64,000 nucleotides of DNA from Microbacterium sp. (GTDB lineage Bacteria; Actinomycetota; Actinomycetes; Actinomycetales; Microbacteriaceae), in NCBI GenBank assembly GCA_017306415.1, contig JAFKIL010000003.1, positions 372,001 to 436,000 of the forward strand, given 5' to 3'. This document shows positions 63,811 to 64,000 of this stretch, one piece after another. The notes under the pieces were generated by a model, which saw only the letters and a list, made by a program, of their open reading frames with translations, did not search any database and was not told where the DNA came from. Each line of letters opens with the position of its first letter. The first letter of the stretch is position 1. Position numbers and translations under genes: made by a program.

Positions 63811-64000
63811 GGCGGGCGCCCGCCGAAGGCGGAGCAGGATGCCGCGGGACGCTGCAGGCCCGGGCCTGGCGGGCGCCCGCCGAAGGCGGCCGCGGGAAGC
63901 AGCGTCCCGCGGCATCCTGCGCAGCCGTCACGCGCAGCCGCCCCGCGGCATCCTGCGCAGCCGTCACGCGCAGCCGCCCCGCGGCGTCCCGCGCAGCCGC
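63811..64000. repeat. Composite repeat region at the right edge
   Basis: Several repeats are nested. A 22-bp segment at 63834-63855 returns as a perfect inverted copy at 63899-63920. A 22-bp unit starting GGCGGGCGCCCGCCGAAGG occurs at 63811-63832 and 63868-63889. A 36-bp tandem unit beginning CCCGCGGCATCCTGCGCAGC occupies 63906-63941 and 63942-63977, with a partial third copy to the window edge. I see no credible gene here, though a repetitive minus-strand frame runs off the edge. Confidence 0.8.

Noticed and set aside
63710-63967. A repetitive minus-strand protein of about 85 residues with AAQDAAGR repeats
   Set aside because: It is the translation of the 36-bp and 22-bp DNA repeats and reads into a family-1 element; no homology and no ribosome site.

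Overview
The window is high-GC DNA (roughly 70 percent by eye) that looks like an actinobacterium of the Microbacteriaceae, most likely Microbacterium or a close relative. This rests on codon use, protein resemblance, a GTP-type PEP carboxykinase beside a RamB-like regulator, an FMN-riboswitch rib operon, and many genes whose start lies 6-7 nt after a TANNNT-like hexamer, the pattern of leaderless transcription. I saw no rRNA, tRNA, CRISPR array, prophage or transposase gene.

Layout. 0-21.5 kb is mostly housekeeping: a partial YihY/BrkB protein, exonuclease III, ppsR-ppsA (PEP synthase and its regulator), trpS, a DUF559/AbiEi-like protein, a GNAT acetyltransferase, an Fpg/Nei glycosylase, glpD-glpK with a divergent SorC regulator, the rib operon (ribD and ribE lie in one uninterrupted frame), and a DrrAB-type ABC exporter operon ending in a secreted HNH lipoprotein.

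21.8-42.8 kb is an aromatic-catabolism island. It has three LigM/DesA-type tetrahydrofolate-dependent O-demethylase paralogs, a galB-galC-galD set (4-oxalomesaconate to pyruvate and oxaloacetate), a VOC-type extradiol dioxygenase, a MetE-like methyltransferase that could recycle methyl-THF, a five-gene Liv-type ABC importer, LysR, IclR and GntR regulators, an aldehyde dehydrogenase, a DUF1932 oxidoreductase and a frameshifted alpha/beta hydrolase. The simplest reading is uptake of methoxylated aromatic acids (vanillate or syringate type), O-demethylation, extradiol ring cleavage, and the Gal lower pathway into central metabolism.

42.8-51.1 kb returns to general functions: a small HTH protein with an ABC transporter, pckG with a divergent RamB-like regulator, a DUF4436 membrane protein and an AlkZ-like glycosylase. 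51.3-61.6 kb is a second aromatic cluster, a homoprotocatechuate meta-cleavage pathway: hpaE, hpaD, hpaH, hpaI, an FAH-RraA fusion, a GntR regulator, a MobA-like flavin hydroxylase and a TPP enzyme. The window ends with an ECF42-type sigma factor, its DGPF partner, and repeat-rich DNA.

Two families of short dispersed inverted-repeat elements run through the intergenic regions. Family 1 has seven copies of 99-101 bp with conserved 16-bp arms and variable interiors, mostly at convergent gene ends. Family 2 has two copies of 65-66 bp with 11-bp arms. Other notable non-coding features are paired 14-bp palindromes 31 bp apart inside a duplicated 150-bp block, a promoter whose -35 and -10 sit in two palindromes, and a long G-rich tract.
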